Source: Rhodopirellula sp. SM50 (GTDB lineage: Bacteria > Planctomycetota > Planctomycetia > Pirellulales > Pirellulaceae). From it: a stretch of 64,000 nt of DNA. Positions 33,077-42,490 of the stretch are shown here, in pieces. A program made the position numbers and the translations under genes. The stretch spans positions 124,001 through 188,000 of the forward strand of contig NZ_NTFY01000030.1 of NCBI RefSeq assembly GCF_002289565.1. The letters are read 5' to 3'. Positions within the stretch are counted from its first letter, which is position 1. Each line of letters starts with the position of its first letter. A model generated the notes under the pieces. That model was not told where the DNA came from. It worked only from the letters and a program-made list of their open reading frames with translations, and made no database searches.

Positions 33077-34330
33077 TTACTTTCCGATCGCGATGCAGGC
33101 GGCTTCTTCGGTGCTGCGGACATAGATACGTCCGTCGCTGTAGGCCGGTGTGGACCAGCACTTGCCGCTGAGCACGTCGGCGCGGGCCAGTTCGTGGTAC
33201 GCATCCGGCGTCGCCGCGGCGATGACGACTTCACCTGAATCCGACAACACGACCAGTTTTTCGCCGACCAGGATGCAATTGCCCGGGCCGAAGCCGTATT
33301 CCTTCCATTTGATTTCGCCCGTCGCCAGTTCGACACATTGAAGCGGAGCACGACCGTACTTTTTGAACTCGAAGATCCCGTACAGGTGTCCGTTGTGGAC
33401 GATCGGGGTGCTCCAATGATTCATCAACTCATTGGCCTTGAACCAGACTTCATCGACCTTGCCGTTACCTTGGACCTCGAACAGTCCGGCGCCGACGCCG
33501 TAACCGGCCGAGCAATAGACCAGATTGCCATCGATGACCGGTGACGCGGCGGTGGAGACACTGAACGGAAACTTGGCTCGCCAACGTTCCGTTCCCGTGG
33601 CCGCATCGACTGCGACCAACCCGGATTGGACGAAGAAGACCAATTGTTTCTCGCCCGAGATCGTCGACAGTGAGGGTGTCGCGTGGGTGATGGTTTCGTC
33701 ACCGCTCTTCCAGACCAGCCGGCCATCGTTCTTGTTGAATGCGAGGAAACTCTGCCCCGCCCCGCCGCCGCTGACATAGACCACGTCTCCGTCGACGATC
33801 GGGCTGGTGGCATTGAGCCACTTGATGTTGCGGCCGGCAAAGTCTTTGATGATGTCTTGTTTCCAAATCAGGTTACCGGTCTTGGCATCGTAGCACTGCA
33901 ACACCATGTAGGAATCATAGACATAGACGTTGCCGTCGGAGACCGAGGGCGTCGAGCGTGGTCCGTCACCGCCTTTGTTGCCCGCCGCCCCGGCGTTGCC
34001 TCCGCCCTGTTCGTATTGGCTGCTGCCCATCGGCTTCCGCCACAGTTCCTCACCGGACGTCGCGTCGAGTGCCAGCAGCACTTCGTTTTGGTCGGTTGCG
34101 ATCACGGTGAACAAACGCCCGTCGGCGACGGCAAAGGAGCTGAAGCCCAACGGAGTCTCGGATTTCCAAATCACGTTCGCACCGTTGCTCCAGTCCGTCC
34201 TGCCGATCGACTCGGCCGACTTTCCATCGGCGGCAACGCCACGGTACTGGGGCCAGTCCTCGGCAACGCCGACGGAAGAAGCAATGGTGAAGCAGGCAGC
34301 CGCAAGAAGGACGACGTCTTTCATTTTCAT
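33077..34330 (-). CDS. Exported PQQ-type beta-propeller protein (BamB-like fold)
   Basis: 417 residues from ATG 34330 (MKMKDVVLLAAACFTIASSVGVAED, a signal peptide); ATG 34324 is an alternative. Seven or eight blades carry PQQ-propeller signatures: LLALDATSGEELWRKPMG, LQCYDAKTGNLIWKQD, AFNKNDGRLVWKSGD, AVDAATGTERWRAKF and CVELATGEIKWKEYG. The N-terminal DWPQYRGVAADGKS is typical of Planctomycete PQQ-binding-like proteins. No PQQ-dehydrogenase catalytic residues were identified, so a binding or scaffold role is more likely than alcohol oxidation. It converges with the peptidase gene across a palindromic element. Confidence 0.85.
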   Translation of the reverse strand: MKMKDVVLLAAACFTIASSVGVAEDWPQYRGVAADGKSAESIGRTDWSNGANVIWKSETPLGFSSFAVADGRLFTVIATDQNEVLLALDATSGEELWRKPMGSSQYEQGGGNAGAAGNKGGDGPRSTPSVSDGNVYVYDSYMVLQCYDAKTGNLIWKQDIIKDFAGRNIKWLNATSPIVDGDVVYVSGGGAGQSFLAFNKNDGRLVWKSGDETITHATPSLSTISGEKQLVFFVQSGLVAVDAATGTERWRAKFPFSVSTAASPVIDGNLVYCSAGYGVGAGLFEVQGNGKVDEVWFKANELMNHWSTPIVHNGHLYGIFEFKKYGRAPLQCVELATGEIKWKEYGFGPGNCILVGEKLVVLSDSGEVVIAAATPDAYHELARADVLSGKCWSTPAYSDGRIYVRSTEEAACIAIGK

Positions 34331-34497
34331 TTTGGATCTGCAGGTGGGATCAAACAGGCGGGAAATCAATCTGCTCAGAATAATCGATCCGAACTGTTTT
34401 CGAAAGGAAGCGAAAGCCGGGAGTCGTCGTTGGGAATCCCTCCGAAGAACGTGGGTTCGTGCGAGCGGCCCCGGTATCCCGGAGGGATGCCAGCGAG

Positions 34498-34528
34498 TAG
34501 CCGGAGGTCAGCGTAGCGACACCACCGG
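34498..34528. repeat. TAGCCGGAGGTCAGCGTAGCG repeat (third copy)
   Basis: This 31-base copy matches the pair at 28463-28493 and 28685-28715. It is preceded by another palindrome (GTATCCCGGAGGGATGCC). The 34331-34725 gap holds only this and the REP-like copy that follows; no gene is seen. Confidence 0.7.
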
Positions 34529-34633
34529 GAAACACGTCATTGGACCCCATCGACCTCGGACGGGGTCGCAGCCAATGACCTTGCGGGCCAGTCGACCAAT
34601 ACCGCGAAGTGAAGCGTGGTTTTTTCAGGTCGG

Positions 34634-34702
34634 GGCCCGTAGGCTGGCGCCAAACGGCTGATAATCGATTGATATCAGCCGGTTCGCGCCAGCGACCGGC
34701 CG
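34634..34702. repeat. REP-like palindromic element (copy 3, inverted)
   Basis: Inverted relative to 6963-7031: GTAGGCTGGCGCCAAACGGC, loop, GATATCAGCCGGTTCGCGCC. It lies 24 bases past the 3' end of the Nramp-like gene. Confidence 0.85.
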
Positions 34703-34725
34703 TGCATCATTCAATCGACAGGCCG

Positions 34726-36483
34726 CTAGCCCGCGATCGCTCCGCCGCGTTTTTTGACGAAACCGACGATGACCGCGATGCCATACACGACGATCAAACC
34801 GATGATCACCGGGAAAGATTTTGGATCGTTGGCCTTTTCGCTGATCGCCGACACGGCGGCCACGATGGCTCCAATGACGGCAAACAACATCAGCACGTTC
34901 CAAACCATCATCCGCGCCCCGGTCGGCTTTTCCGCACCCAGAATCCGTTTGTTGTTCATCATCAGAAAAAAGGTCACGTAGGCGATCGGCAGCAGCATCA
35001 TCCCGAACGTGCTGGCAAAAATGGCCAGCCAGAACTTGGCTTCTCCGTCCCACAAATACCACCACGTCGCGCCGCTCAGACCCGCGACCAGACAACCGGC
35101 GACAAAGGGGGCCGCTCCGTCTGGCCGACCGGCCATTTCGCGAAACGCGTAACCGTTGATCAGCATCAGAATCACGATCGTCGAGAACCCCATCCCGAAC
35201 ACGCCGAGTCCGAAGACGAGGTTGGAGAGCGATTGACCGAGCAGGGGTTCCAGCGTGCCGGACAATTGAAACGCATTGCGTTTGACCAACGACAACGCAA
35301 CGCGTTTCTCTTCCACGCTGAGCGCGGCGACGCGCTGTAGTTTCTCTTCGCTAGACATCGATGCGGCTGCCTCGGCGCCCAGTTCGTGGTCGACCCGTCC
35401 CAACAGGATCGGTTCGACGCCCGTGTAGTACGGGCTCTCTTGCATCGTTGCCAAATCGTTACTGGCCAACGAATCGTCGATCTTGTTGTGCAGCGAAAAC
35501 GCTGCGGCGATCACGACGCAACTGGTCACCAGCACGTAGGGAATCGCCATGCCGGTCGACAGGTCGAACCGTGCCAACCCGCGGAACGGTTTGTCCCAGC
35601 CCCGGGCGAGCATCGAATAGGGCAAGAGGAATGTCATGTTGATCCCGACCGCGGTGGCCGCCGCGGCGATCATCACCGAACGTTGCGTGCTGACCAGTTG
35701 GCTCGTCCAATAGGATTGCTCGGATTGCCCCAGCGATGACACGACGGCCGCCATGTCGCCGGTCGGATTGTTCCACTGCGACAGATCGGGGATGAATCCG
35801 GCCAAGATTCCTCCGAATTCGAGTTCGCCGTTGATGGCCAACAACACCACGACCCCGAAGAAACAGATCACGACCATGCCGACCAACGATTTGAGCACGA
35901 TGTCAAACAGCTTGGCCGCACGGCCCTGTTTGGTGTTCAGCAGCACCACAAATCCGGCGGCGAAAAACAGCACGGCCGTGACGATGATCTTGGTGCTCGT
36001 GGCATCACCGAGCCCGTCACTGCCGGCCAGGTTGGCGAGGTTCTTGTCGATCGCGTCATAACAGAGGCTGAATTGTGGCATGCACCAGATGATGTTTGCC
36101 ATCGCCGTCGCGATGATCCATCCCCACCCCAACGCCGGATTGATTTCACTGTTGATCGCTTCAAACGGACGCCGCCCGGTCGACAACGTCACATAGCTGA
36201 TCGCCGACAGCATGATCACGCCCATCGTGATCGCCAGCAGCTGCAACCACAGCATGCTGGTTCCGCCCAACACGCCCAGGAACAACGCTCCGGCCAAGGA
36301 ACCGCCCCCCAGGGTGATCGCCGCTTGCAACCAGCCCGGCCCGGACAATCGCACGTACGTCGACAGCGTCTTTCCACTGGCCTGGGCGTCGAGCAATAGC
36401 TTGCGGTCGGCGAGCACTTTTTCGCTGACTTGGGGAGCAGACGCGGACGCGGCGTCAGAATGAGAGGTAGGTTGATCGGTCAT
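34726..36483 (-). CDS. Atypical Nramp-like transporter
   Basis: 585 residues from ATG 36483 (MTDQPTSHSD); longer readings enter the tandem repeat upstream and are artefacts. There are eleven or so membrane helices. The first conserved segment, RLSGPGWLQAAITLGGGSLAGALF, matches the Nramp start, but the metal-binding DPGN of helix 1 is replaced by GGGS. The helix 6 region reads INMTFLLPYSM instead of the usual MPH. A soluble insert of about 100 residues (SLHNKIDDSL to LSLVKRNAF) sits between later helices. The fold assignment is solid, but the substrate is unlikely to be Mn or Fe handled in the classical way. Confidence 0.8.
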   Translation of the reverse strand: MTDQPTSHSDAASASAPQVSEKVLADRKLLLDAQASGKTLSTYVRLSGPGWLQAAITLGGGSLAGALFLGVLGGTSMLWLQLLAITMGVIMLSAISYVTLSTGRRPFEAINSEINPALGWGWIIATAMANIIWCMPQFSLCYDAIDKNLANLAGSDGLGDATSTKIIVTAVLFFAAGFVVLLNTKQGRAAKLFDIVLKSLVGMVVICFFGVVVLLAINGELEFGGILAGFIPDLSQWNNPTGDMAAVVSSLGQSEQSYWTSQLVSTQRSVMIAAAATAVGINMTFLLPYSMLARGWDKPFRGLARFDLSTGMAIPYVLVTSCVVIAAAFSLHNKIDDSLASNDLATMQESPYYTGVEPILLGRVDHELGAEAAASMSSEEKLQRVAALSVEEKRVALSLVKRNAFQLSGTLEPLLGQSLSNLVFGLGVFGMGFSTIVILMLINGYAFREMAGRPDGAAPFVAGCLVAGLSGATWWYLWDGEAKFWLAIFASTFGMMLLPIAYVTFFLMMNNKRILGAEKPTGARMMVWNVLMLFAVIGAIVAAVSAISEKANDPKSFPVIIGLIVVYGIAVIVGFVKKRGGAIAG

Positions 36484-36577
36484 CGAATACGCGACAAAAG
36501 AGAAGGAGGGGGGAGCGGGGGATCCAGTCGCGAAATATAGCCGATGAAGCGCTGCGTGTGGTGCGGGGGCACGCGAA

Positions 36578-37055
36578 GTGGGGTAAGCATCTTGCTTGCC
36601 ATCCTGCAAAGTGGGGTAAGCATCCTGCTTGCCATCCTCGCCGGCTCTGCCGGCAGTCTCACGAGGCAGGAGCCTCCGAGACATGTGCGTTACGAGGCGG
36701 AGCCTCGTAACGAGGGCGCAAAGTGGGGTAAGCATCCTGCTTGCCATCCTCGCCGGCTCCGCCGGCAGTCTCGCGAGGCGGGAGCCTCCGAGACATGTGC
36801 GTTACGAGGCGGAGCCTCGTAACGAGGGCGCGAAGTGGGGTAAGCATCCTGCTTGCCATCCTCGCCGGCTCTGCCGGCGGACTCGCGAGGCGGGAGCCTC
36901 CGAGACCTGCGTGACGAGGCGGAGCCCCGTAACGAGGGCGCGAAGTGGGGTAAGCATCCTGCTTGCCATCCTCGCCGGCTCCGCCGGCAGTCTCGCGAGG
37001 CAGGAGCCTCCGAGACCTGCGTGACGAGGCGGAGCCTCGTCACGAGGGCCGAGTT
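36578..37055. repeat. Tandem array of 110-112-bp multi-hairpin units
   Basis: Units begin with GTGGGGTAAGCATCCTGCTT at 36611, 36723, 36835 and 36945 (periods 112, 112, 110); a truncated leader unit starts at 36578. Each unit has four hairpin-capable parts: AAGCATCCTGCTT, GCCGGCTCTGCCGGC, a GTCTCG..GAGGC/GCCTC.CGAGAC stem, and a terminal GTTACGAGGC/GCCTCGTAAC stem. The array fills the space between trxB and the Nramp-like gene. ORFs read through it are artefacts. Relatives lie at 40203-40330 and, inverted, at 46161-46391. Confidence 0.9.
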
Positions 37056-37058
37056 GCC

Positions 37059-38126
37059 TCACTCCAGTTCGACCAGATAGCGTTCGGCGTCGAGTGCGGC
37101 CATGCAGCCGGTCCCGGCCGAGGTGATCGCTTGGCGGTAGTAGTCATCGGCGACGTCACCGGCGGCAAACACGCCGGGGACCGAGGTGTTGGTGCGAAAC
37201 GCCTTGGCCCACTGGATGTAGCCGGCTTCGTTCATTTCGACGGCGCCCTCCAGGAAGGACGTGTTGGGCGTGTGGCCGATGGCGACAAACATGCCGCCGA
37301 CTTTCAGATCACGAACCGAGCCATCGACGGTACTTTTGACGCGGAGGTTATTGACCAGGTTTCCATCGCCCTGGACTTCCTCCACAACCGTGTTCCATTG
37401 GATGTCGATGTTGGGGTGATTGAGCGCTCGGTCTTGCATCACTTTGCTGGCCCGCATTTCATCGCGTCGCACCAGCAAGTAGATCGTGTCGGCGCCTTTC
37501 AGGTTCGCCAGATAGGTCGCTTCTTCGACCGCGGAGTCGCCGCCGCCGACGACCGCCAGCGGTTTGCTGCGATAGATCGGCAGGGCACCGTCGCAGACCG
37601 CACAGGCACTCACGCCCTTGTTCTTGTATGCCTCTTCGCTGGGCAGCCCCAGGTAGTTGGCCCGGGCGCCGGTGGCGATGATCACGGTGTGAGCCTCGAC
37701 GGTCGCGCCGCCGCTGGTGGTCAGCTTTTTCACCGGCGCGCTGAAATCCACGCTGAGAATGTCTTCACCGATCACACGGGTGCCGAAATTAAGCGCCTGT
37801 TGCTTCATCAGTTCCATCAATTCGACGCCCTGAACGGCGTAGTGCGGCTGTCCGTCTCGCTCATGGCCTTGGGGAACCGGCGGCAAGTTCCAGTGGCGGT
37901 CCTTGTCGACGGCCGATTCGACAAACGCGCGGATGTTGCCGGCCGGAAAACCCGCAAAGTTTTCAACCTCGGTCGTAAACGCCAATTGCCCCAGCGGAAT
38001 CATCTCCGGCTTGACGGTTCCCTCGTAGACGACCGGGTTCAGATTGGCTCGGGCGGCGTAAATCGCGGCGGACCAGCCGGCGGGGCCGCTGCCGATGATG
38101 ATGGTTTTTTCGGTCTCGTTGCTCAC
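37059..38126 (-). CDS. trxB: Thioredoxin-disulfide reductase
   Basis: A 355-residue flavoprotein that passes electrons from NADPH to thioredoxin. The FAD site is [19 protein letters not shown] at the N-terminus. The redox pair CAVC lies in [13 protein letters not shown], the NADPH site is [15 protein letters not shown], and [21 protein letters not shown] closes the FAD domain. Relative to the E. coli enzyme there is an insert of roughly 30 residues (around [19 protein letters not shown]) before the GVELMELM helix. The gene ends directly at the tandem hairpin array. It starts about 230 bases from the divergent CstA-family gene. Confidence 0.95.
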   Translation of the reverse strand: MSNETEKTIIIGSGPAGWSAAIYAARANLNPVVYEGTVKPEMIPLGQLAFTTEVENFAGFPAGNIRAFVESAVDKDRHWNLPPVPQGHERDGQPHYAVQGVELMELMKQQALNFGTRVIGEDILSVDFSAPVKKLTTSGGATVEAHTVIIATGARANYLGLPSEEAYKNKGVSACAVCDGALPIYRSKPLAVVGGGDSAVEEATYLANLKGADTIYLLVRRDEMRASKVMQDRALNHPNIDIQWNTVVEEVQGDGNLVNNLRVKSTVDGSVRDLKVGGMFVAIGHTPNTSFLEGAVEMNEAGYIQWAKAFRTNTSVPGVFAAGDVADDYYRQAITSAGTGCMAALDAERYLVELE

Positions 38127-38358
38127 CGTGTGAGAACTCCTTCAGAGATGGTTCTGGCAAATGTTCGGGGCTGTTTTGTGGGGATTATAGGACCGCGTCA
38201 CCGGCTGTTCCATGGCAGGGCAGGCATTACATCCGGCGGAGTGAGTGCGGTGGGACGTGGAACGGACAAACCGCCGCCGATCGGTTAAACTGCTCGACTC
38301 TTTCCATTGCCTTCCCCCTCGAAATCCCGCCATTGTTGGCCGTTCGGCCGAATCACCT

Positions 38359-40203
38359 ATGAGCACTCTTTTTGTCGCCGTCTTGTCGATGGTCGGTTTT
38401 GTCGTCGCCTACAACACGTACGGCCGATGGCTGGCCAAGCGTCTGTTCGGGCTGACCGACGACGCCAGGATGCCGAGCGAGGAATGCCGCGACGATATCG
38501 ACTTCGTCCCGACGCGCAAATCGATCGTGTTCGGCCACCATTTCACCAGTATCGCCGGGACGGGGCCGATCGTGGGTCCGGCCCTGGCCGTGTTCTGGGG
38601 CTGGCTGCCGGCGCTGCTGTGGGTGGTGTTCGGGGCCATTTTGATCGGCGGCGTGCATGATCTGGCCGCCCTGGTGATCTCGATCCGCAACAAGGGCCAA
38701 ACGATCGGGCAAGCCGCCGGCCGATTGATTTCTCCCCGCGCCAAGGTGTTGTTTTTGATCGTCCTGGCGCTCGCCCTTTCGATCGTCTTGGCCGTGTTCG
38801 GATTGGTCATCGCCAGTATCTTTGCGATCTACCCCGAATCGGTGCTGAGCGTTTGGATTGCGATGCCGATCGCCGTCGTGATCGGGCTGCGTTATCGCAG
38901 CGGAGGCGGTTTGGTGATTCCCAGTCTGGTCGGTTTGGCCGCGCTGTATGTCGCAGTTTACCTGGGCGCCTATCACCTGCCCGTCGATTTGACGCCCTAT
39001 TTGCCCACCGACAGCCTGCTCTGGACCCCGACGGTCGTCTGGACCATCGCACTGCTGATTTACGCCTTCATCGCGTCGGTGCTTCCCGTTTGGTTGTTGC
39101 TACAGCCGCGGGACTACATCAACAGCTTGCAGTTGTTCGTGGCACTGGCGCTGTTGTTGGCCGGTCTGGGCATCGCCTCGCTGACCGGTCAAGCCCAATT
39201 GACCGATTCGGCGCCGATGATCGCCAGCGAAGTCCCGGCCGATGCGCCGAGCATGTTTCCGTTTCTGTTCATCACGATCGCCTGTGGCGCCTGCAGCGGG
39301 TTTCATTGCCTGGTCAGCAGCGGAACGACCAGCAAGCAACTCGAAAAAGCGAGCGATGCCCAGGCGGTCGGCTATGGCAGCATGTTGCTCGAAGGCATGC
39401 TGGCCGTGCTGGTGATCTTGGCCTGTTCGGCCGGCGTGGGCATGGGCCCGCTGACGCGCAGCGTGACGACGGTGGGCGAAGGGGCGGCGGCCCGGTCGGT
39501 CGTCGCGATCGAGCGAGCCGACGTCTCGGGGAATCAGGCGTGGCGAGAATACTATCGAACCGGAGCTGATGGAGAGCCGGACGCGGGTTGGAAAAAGCAG
39601 AACCTTGCCAAGAAACTGCGGGCCTTCGTCGACGGCGGGGCAAACTTCTTGTCCGCACTCGGGCTGCCCCTCCGCATGGCGATCGCGATCATGGCGGTCC
39701 TGGTCGCCTGTTTCGCCGCCACCACCCTAGACACCGCTACCCGTCTGCAGCGCTACGTGATCAGCGAACTGGCGCTCTCGGCGGGCGCCAAACCGCTGGC
39801 CAACAAGTACGTGGCCACCGGGATCGCCGTCGGGGTTGGATTGGCCATCGCCGTGTTCGCCGGCGACAGTCCTGGCAAGGGAGGCTTGGTGTTGTGGCCG
39901 TTGTTCGGCGCGACCAATCAGCTGCTGGCCGGATTGGCGCTGATGGTCGCACTGATCTTCTTGGCCCGACGCAGCAAACCGCTCGCCTCGGTGATGATCC
40001 CGATGTTTGTGATGTTGTTGATGCCCGCCTGGGCGATCACCTACGACCTGTTTTACAACTGGCTGCCGTCGGGCAACATCGTGTTGACCACGTTCGGGTT
40101 TTCGATTCTGGGGCTGCAGATCTGGATGGCGGTCGAAGGGCTGATGGTCTGGGGCCGCTGCCGAGGCGTCTTGGAACAGCCCGCCGAAACCGCCGCCGGC
40201 TAG
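38359..40203 (+). CDS. CstA-family (carbon starvation/pyruvate) transporter
   Basis: 614 residues from ATG 38359 (MSTLFVAVLSMVGFVVAYNTYGRWLAKRL); an upstream in-frame start at 38245 adds an unlikely leader. It is an inner-membrane protein with about 15 helices. CstA signatures are seen: FGHHFTSIAGTGPIVGPALAVFWGW, then GGVHDLAALVISIRNKGQTIG, then FHCLVSSGTTSKQLE, and ATTLDTATRLQRY toward the end. CstA/BtsT proteins take up pyruvate or peptides during nutrient limitation. The stop TAG runs straight into the downstream repeat array. Regulation cannot be read from the upstream sequence. Confidence 0.93.
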   Translation: MSTLFVAVLSMVGFVVAYNTYGRWLAKRLFGLTDDARMPSEECRDDIDFVPTRKSIVFGHHFTSIAGTGPIVGPALAVFWGWLPALLWVVFGAILIGGVHDLAALVISIRNKGQTIGQAAGRLISPRAKVLFLIVLALALSIVLAVFGLVIASIFAIYPESVLSVWIAMPIAVVIGLRYRSGGGLVIPSLVGLAALYVAVYLGAYHLPVDLTPYLPTDSLLWTPTVVWTIALLIYAFIASVLPVWLLLQPRDYINSLQLFVALALLLAGLGIASLTGQAQLTDSAPMIASEVPADAPSMFPFLFITIACGACSGFHCLVSSGTTSKQLEKASDAQAVGYGSMLLEGMLAVLVILACSAGVGMGPLTRSVTTVGEGAAARSVVAIERADVSGNQAWREYYRTGADGEPDAGWKKQNLAKKLRAFVDGGANFLSALGLPLRMAIAIMAVLVACFAATTLDTATRLQRYVISELALSAGAKPLANKYVATGIAVGVGLAIAVFAGDSPGKGGLVLWPLFGATNQLLAGLALMVALIFLARRSKPLASVMIPMFVMLLMPAWAITYDLFYNWLPSGNIVLTTFGFSILGLQIWMAVEGLMVWGRCRGVLEQPAETAAG

Positions 40204-40395
40204 TGGGGTAAGCATCCTGCTTGCCACTGGCGAGCGGAAAGCTCGGCTAGTGGGGTAAGCATCCTGCTTGCCACTGGCGAGCGGAAGCTCGGCTGGTGGG
40301 GTAAGCATCCTGCTTGCCACTGGCGAGCTGAAAGCTCGCGTGGATCGCAAGCTGGAAGCTTACGCCACTTTTCGCAAGCTGGAAGCTTACGCCAC
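40203..40395. repeat. 46/47-bp tandem repeat after the CstA-family gene, plus AAGCTT units
   Basis: Three units starting GTGGGGTAAGCATCCTGCTT at 40203, 40250 and 40296 (periods 47, 46), each with a GAGCggaaaGCTC hairpin, are followed by GCGAGCtgaaaGCTCGC. Two AAGCTGGAAGCTTACGCCAC units then end at 40395. The first base of the array is the G of the CstA-family stop codon. Bases 40396-40608 show no gene. Confidence 0.88.
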
Positions 40396-40608
40396 TTCTC
40401 TCTAGTCTTAAAATGAGATTCCGACTATGATGGGGGCGGTCGACTGCGGGAGAATTCCCCGTCGCGACAGGGGCTTCGAATCGCGGTTTGATCGCCAGAT
40501 CCGCGAGTTCGTCACGAAATCTCTGAGCACGGCGGGGGATCGTAGTCGTTGACAAGGCGAAGACCGCCTTGAGTCGGCCGTTACTCACCCCCACGACGTG
40601 AATGAATC

Positions 40609-42435
40609 ATGGTCGCGTACTTAGCGGTCGAAACCGGGCCCGAGAAGGGCCGCCATTACCCGTTGGCCCCCGAACGACCGATGCACGTCGGTCGCGGATC
40701 GAGCTGTGAAGTGATGCTGTCCGATCCGGTCTGTAGCCGGTTTCACGCGGTCGTCTTCTATGAAGATGACCGCTGGCAGGTTCGCGACACGGGCAGCCGG
40801 AACGGGACGTTGGTCAACGGTCAAAAGATCGATACGGCACAAATCGCGGATCAATGTGTGCTGACCATCGGCGGGACGGAACTGCGTTTCATCGATCCAT
40901 CCTCCGATAGCGCCGAGTTGGACGACGCGTTCCAAACGATCGTTCAAGACGTTTCGTTGATCGACACCAAGACGACCGACGATCCGATGCGCGACGTCGC
41001 CCACGCCGGGTACCTGTTCGATCTGTATCTGCTCAGCCTCTCCATGCTGCGGCTGGAAAACCCCGACGAAGTCATCGATTCGGTGCTCAAGTTACTGCGT
41101 GACCGAACCAGTGCCGACGCCGTGGGGCTGTCCTTTGACGGCGGCGACGGACGGCAACGACCGCACAAGGTCGAACCTGCTGATGAAGTGGACAAAGTCA
41201 AAGTCAGCCGCGCGATCTTGCGTCGCGTCGTCGGCAGCGGCGAAGCGATCTGGGTCAACGACAAGCGTTCGCTGGACACCGAATTGCAGGAAAAACTGCC
41301 TGCCAAATCGGTCTGGTCCGATGCGATCTACGTTCCGCTGGACACCAACGAAGCGAACATCGGCATCCTGCATCTATACCGCAACCGGCCGTCGTTCAAC
41401 GAAGTCGACTTCGAATTGTCGATCGCCGCGGCACGCTTGTTAGCGGTCGGTTTGGATCGCGCCTTGCAACACGATCAATTGCGCGTCGAGGCCAAGCAGA
41501 TCGCCAAACGCAATGCCGACGGAGACGAATTGATCGGTGAAAGCCCCGTGATGCTGCGGCTGAAAGAAAAAATCGCCCGTGTCGCTGCGGCCAACGGATG
41601 CGTCTTGGTGCGTGGAGAAAGCGGTTGCGGGAAAGAACTGGTCGCCCGCGCCGTTCACCGCAACAGCAAAAGAGCCAAGCGACCGATGCTGACGGTCAAC
41701 TGTGCGGCGATCCCGTCCGAATTGATCGAAAGCCAATTGTTCGGACACAAAAAAGGCTCCTTCACCGGCGCCGACAGCGACCACGAGGGTTGGTTCCAAC
41801 AAGCCCACACCGGCACGCTGTTTCTCGATGAGATCGGCGAACTGACGCTGGAAGGACAAGCCAAGCTGTTACGGATTCTTGAAGGCCATCCGTTCTTGCC
41901 CGTCGGTGGCACGCAGGAAGTCCATGTCGACGTCCGCGTGATCGCGGCGACCAATCGTGATCTGGCCGAATTTGTACGCGAGAAACGTTTCCGCGAAGAT
42001 CTGTTTTACCGGTTGAGCGTCTTTGAATTGTTGCTGCCGCCGCTGCGAGAACGCGGTGACGATTTGGATCTGTTGATCGACCACTTTTTGGAACACTTTC
42101 GACTGCAACACGGTCGCGCCAAGCTGACGTTTTCTAAAGCCGCGCGCGACCGGATGCGCCAGTACATGTGGCCCGGGAATATCCGCCAACTGCGAAACGT
42201 CATCGATAGCGCGATCGTGATGGCCGATGACGCCGAAATTCAACCCGATGACCTGGGGCTGCGCGATGCCGGAATCAGTCGCTTGGACACATTCCGAATC
42301 GATGAGTGGGAAAAACGTTTGATCGTCAAGGCACTTGAACGAACCAGCGGCAGTGTGCCCGAAGCGGCCAAGCTGCTGGGGATCAGCCGAGCCACCGCGT
42401 ATCGTAAAATATCCGAATACGAAATCGATCGTTAA
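40609..42435 (+). CDS. FHA-GAF-sigma54 activator with Fis-type HTH
   Basis: A 608-residue bacterial enhancer-binding protein. An FHA domain (about 1-95: HVGRGSSCEVMLSD, SRFHAVV, DTGSRNGTLVNG) should bind a phosphothreonine. A GAF-like domain (about 140-290) follows. The AAA+ domain (about 305-535) has Walker A GESGCGKE, GSFTGAD (the sigma54-contacting loop, Ser replacing the usual first Ala), Walker B LFLDEIGEL, and ATNRDL and FREDLFYRL. The C-terminal Fis HTH reads SVPEAAKLLGISRATAYRKI. It has no receiver domain, so a Ser/Thr kinase could be its input through FHA; the partner is not known. The glycosyltransferase gene starts 55 bases downstream. Confidence 0.92.
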   Translation: MVAYLAVETGPEKGRHYPLAPERPMHVGRGSSCEVMLSDPVCSRFHAVVFYEDDRWQVRDTGSRNGTLVNGQKIDTAQIADQCVLTIGGTELRFIDPSSDSAELDDAFQTIVQDVSLIDTKTTDDPMRDVAHAGYLFDLYLLSLSMLRLENPDEVIDSVLKLLRDRTSADAVGLSFDGGDGRQRPHKVEPADEVDKVKVSRAILRRVVGSGEAIWVNDKRSLDTELQEKLPAKSVWSDAIYVPLDTNEANIGILHLYRNRPSFNEVDFELSIAAARLLAVGLDRALQHDQLRVEAKQIAKRNADGDELIGESPVMLRLKEKIARVAAANGCVLVRGESGCGKELVARAVHRNSKRAKRPMLTVNCAAIPSELIESQLFGHKKGSFTGADSDHEGWFQQAHTGTLFLDEIGELTLEGQAKLLRILEGHPFLPVGGTQEVHVDVRVIAATNRDLAEFVREKRFREDLFYRLSVFELLLPPLRERGDDLDLLIDHFLEHFRLQHGRAKLTFSKAARDRMRQYMWPGNIRQLRNVIDSAIVMADDAEIQPDDLGLRDAGISRLDTFRIDEWEKRLIVKALERTSGSVPEAAKLLGISRATAYRKISEYEIDR

Positions 42436-42490
42436 ACCTCAAAGTTGACGAAGCACGAGAAGCCTATCCCACCGGTTTTCCCCAGCCATC

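Noticed and set aside
36578-37055. CRISPR array
   Set aside because: The units are 110-112 bp of continuous repeat with no unique spacers, and no cas genes are near.
36629-37062. Several 60-130-residue ORFs on both strands of the tandem array
   Set aside because: They are translations of the repeat itself, repeating every unit and present in opposite frames.
40203-40340. CRISPR array with 47-bp period
   Set aside because: Whole units, including the part between GTGGGG cores, are repeated; there are no spacers and only three units.
40247-40594. 115-residue minus-strand ORF upstream of the sigma54 activator
   Set aside because: A large part is translated repeat (FQLA units) and the rest has no recognisable feature.
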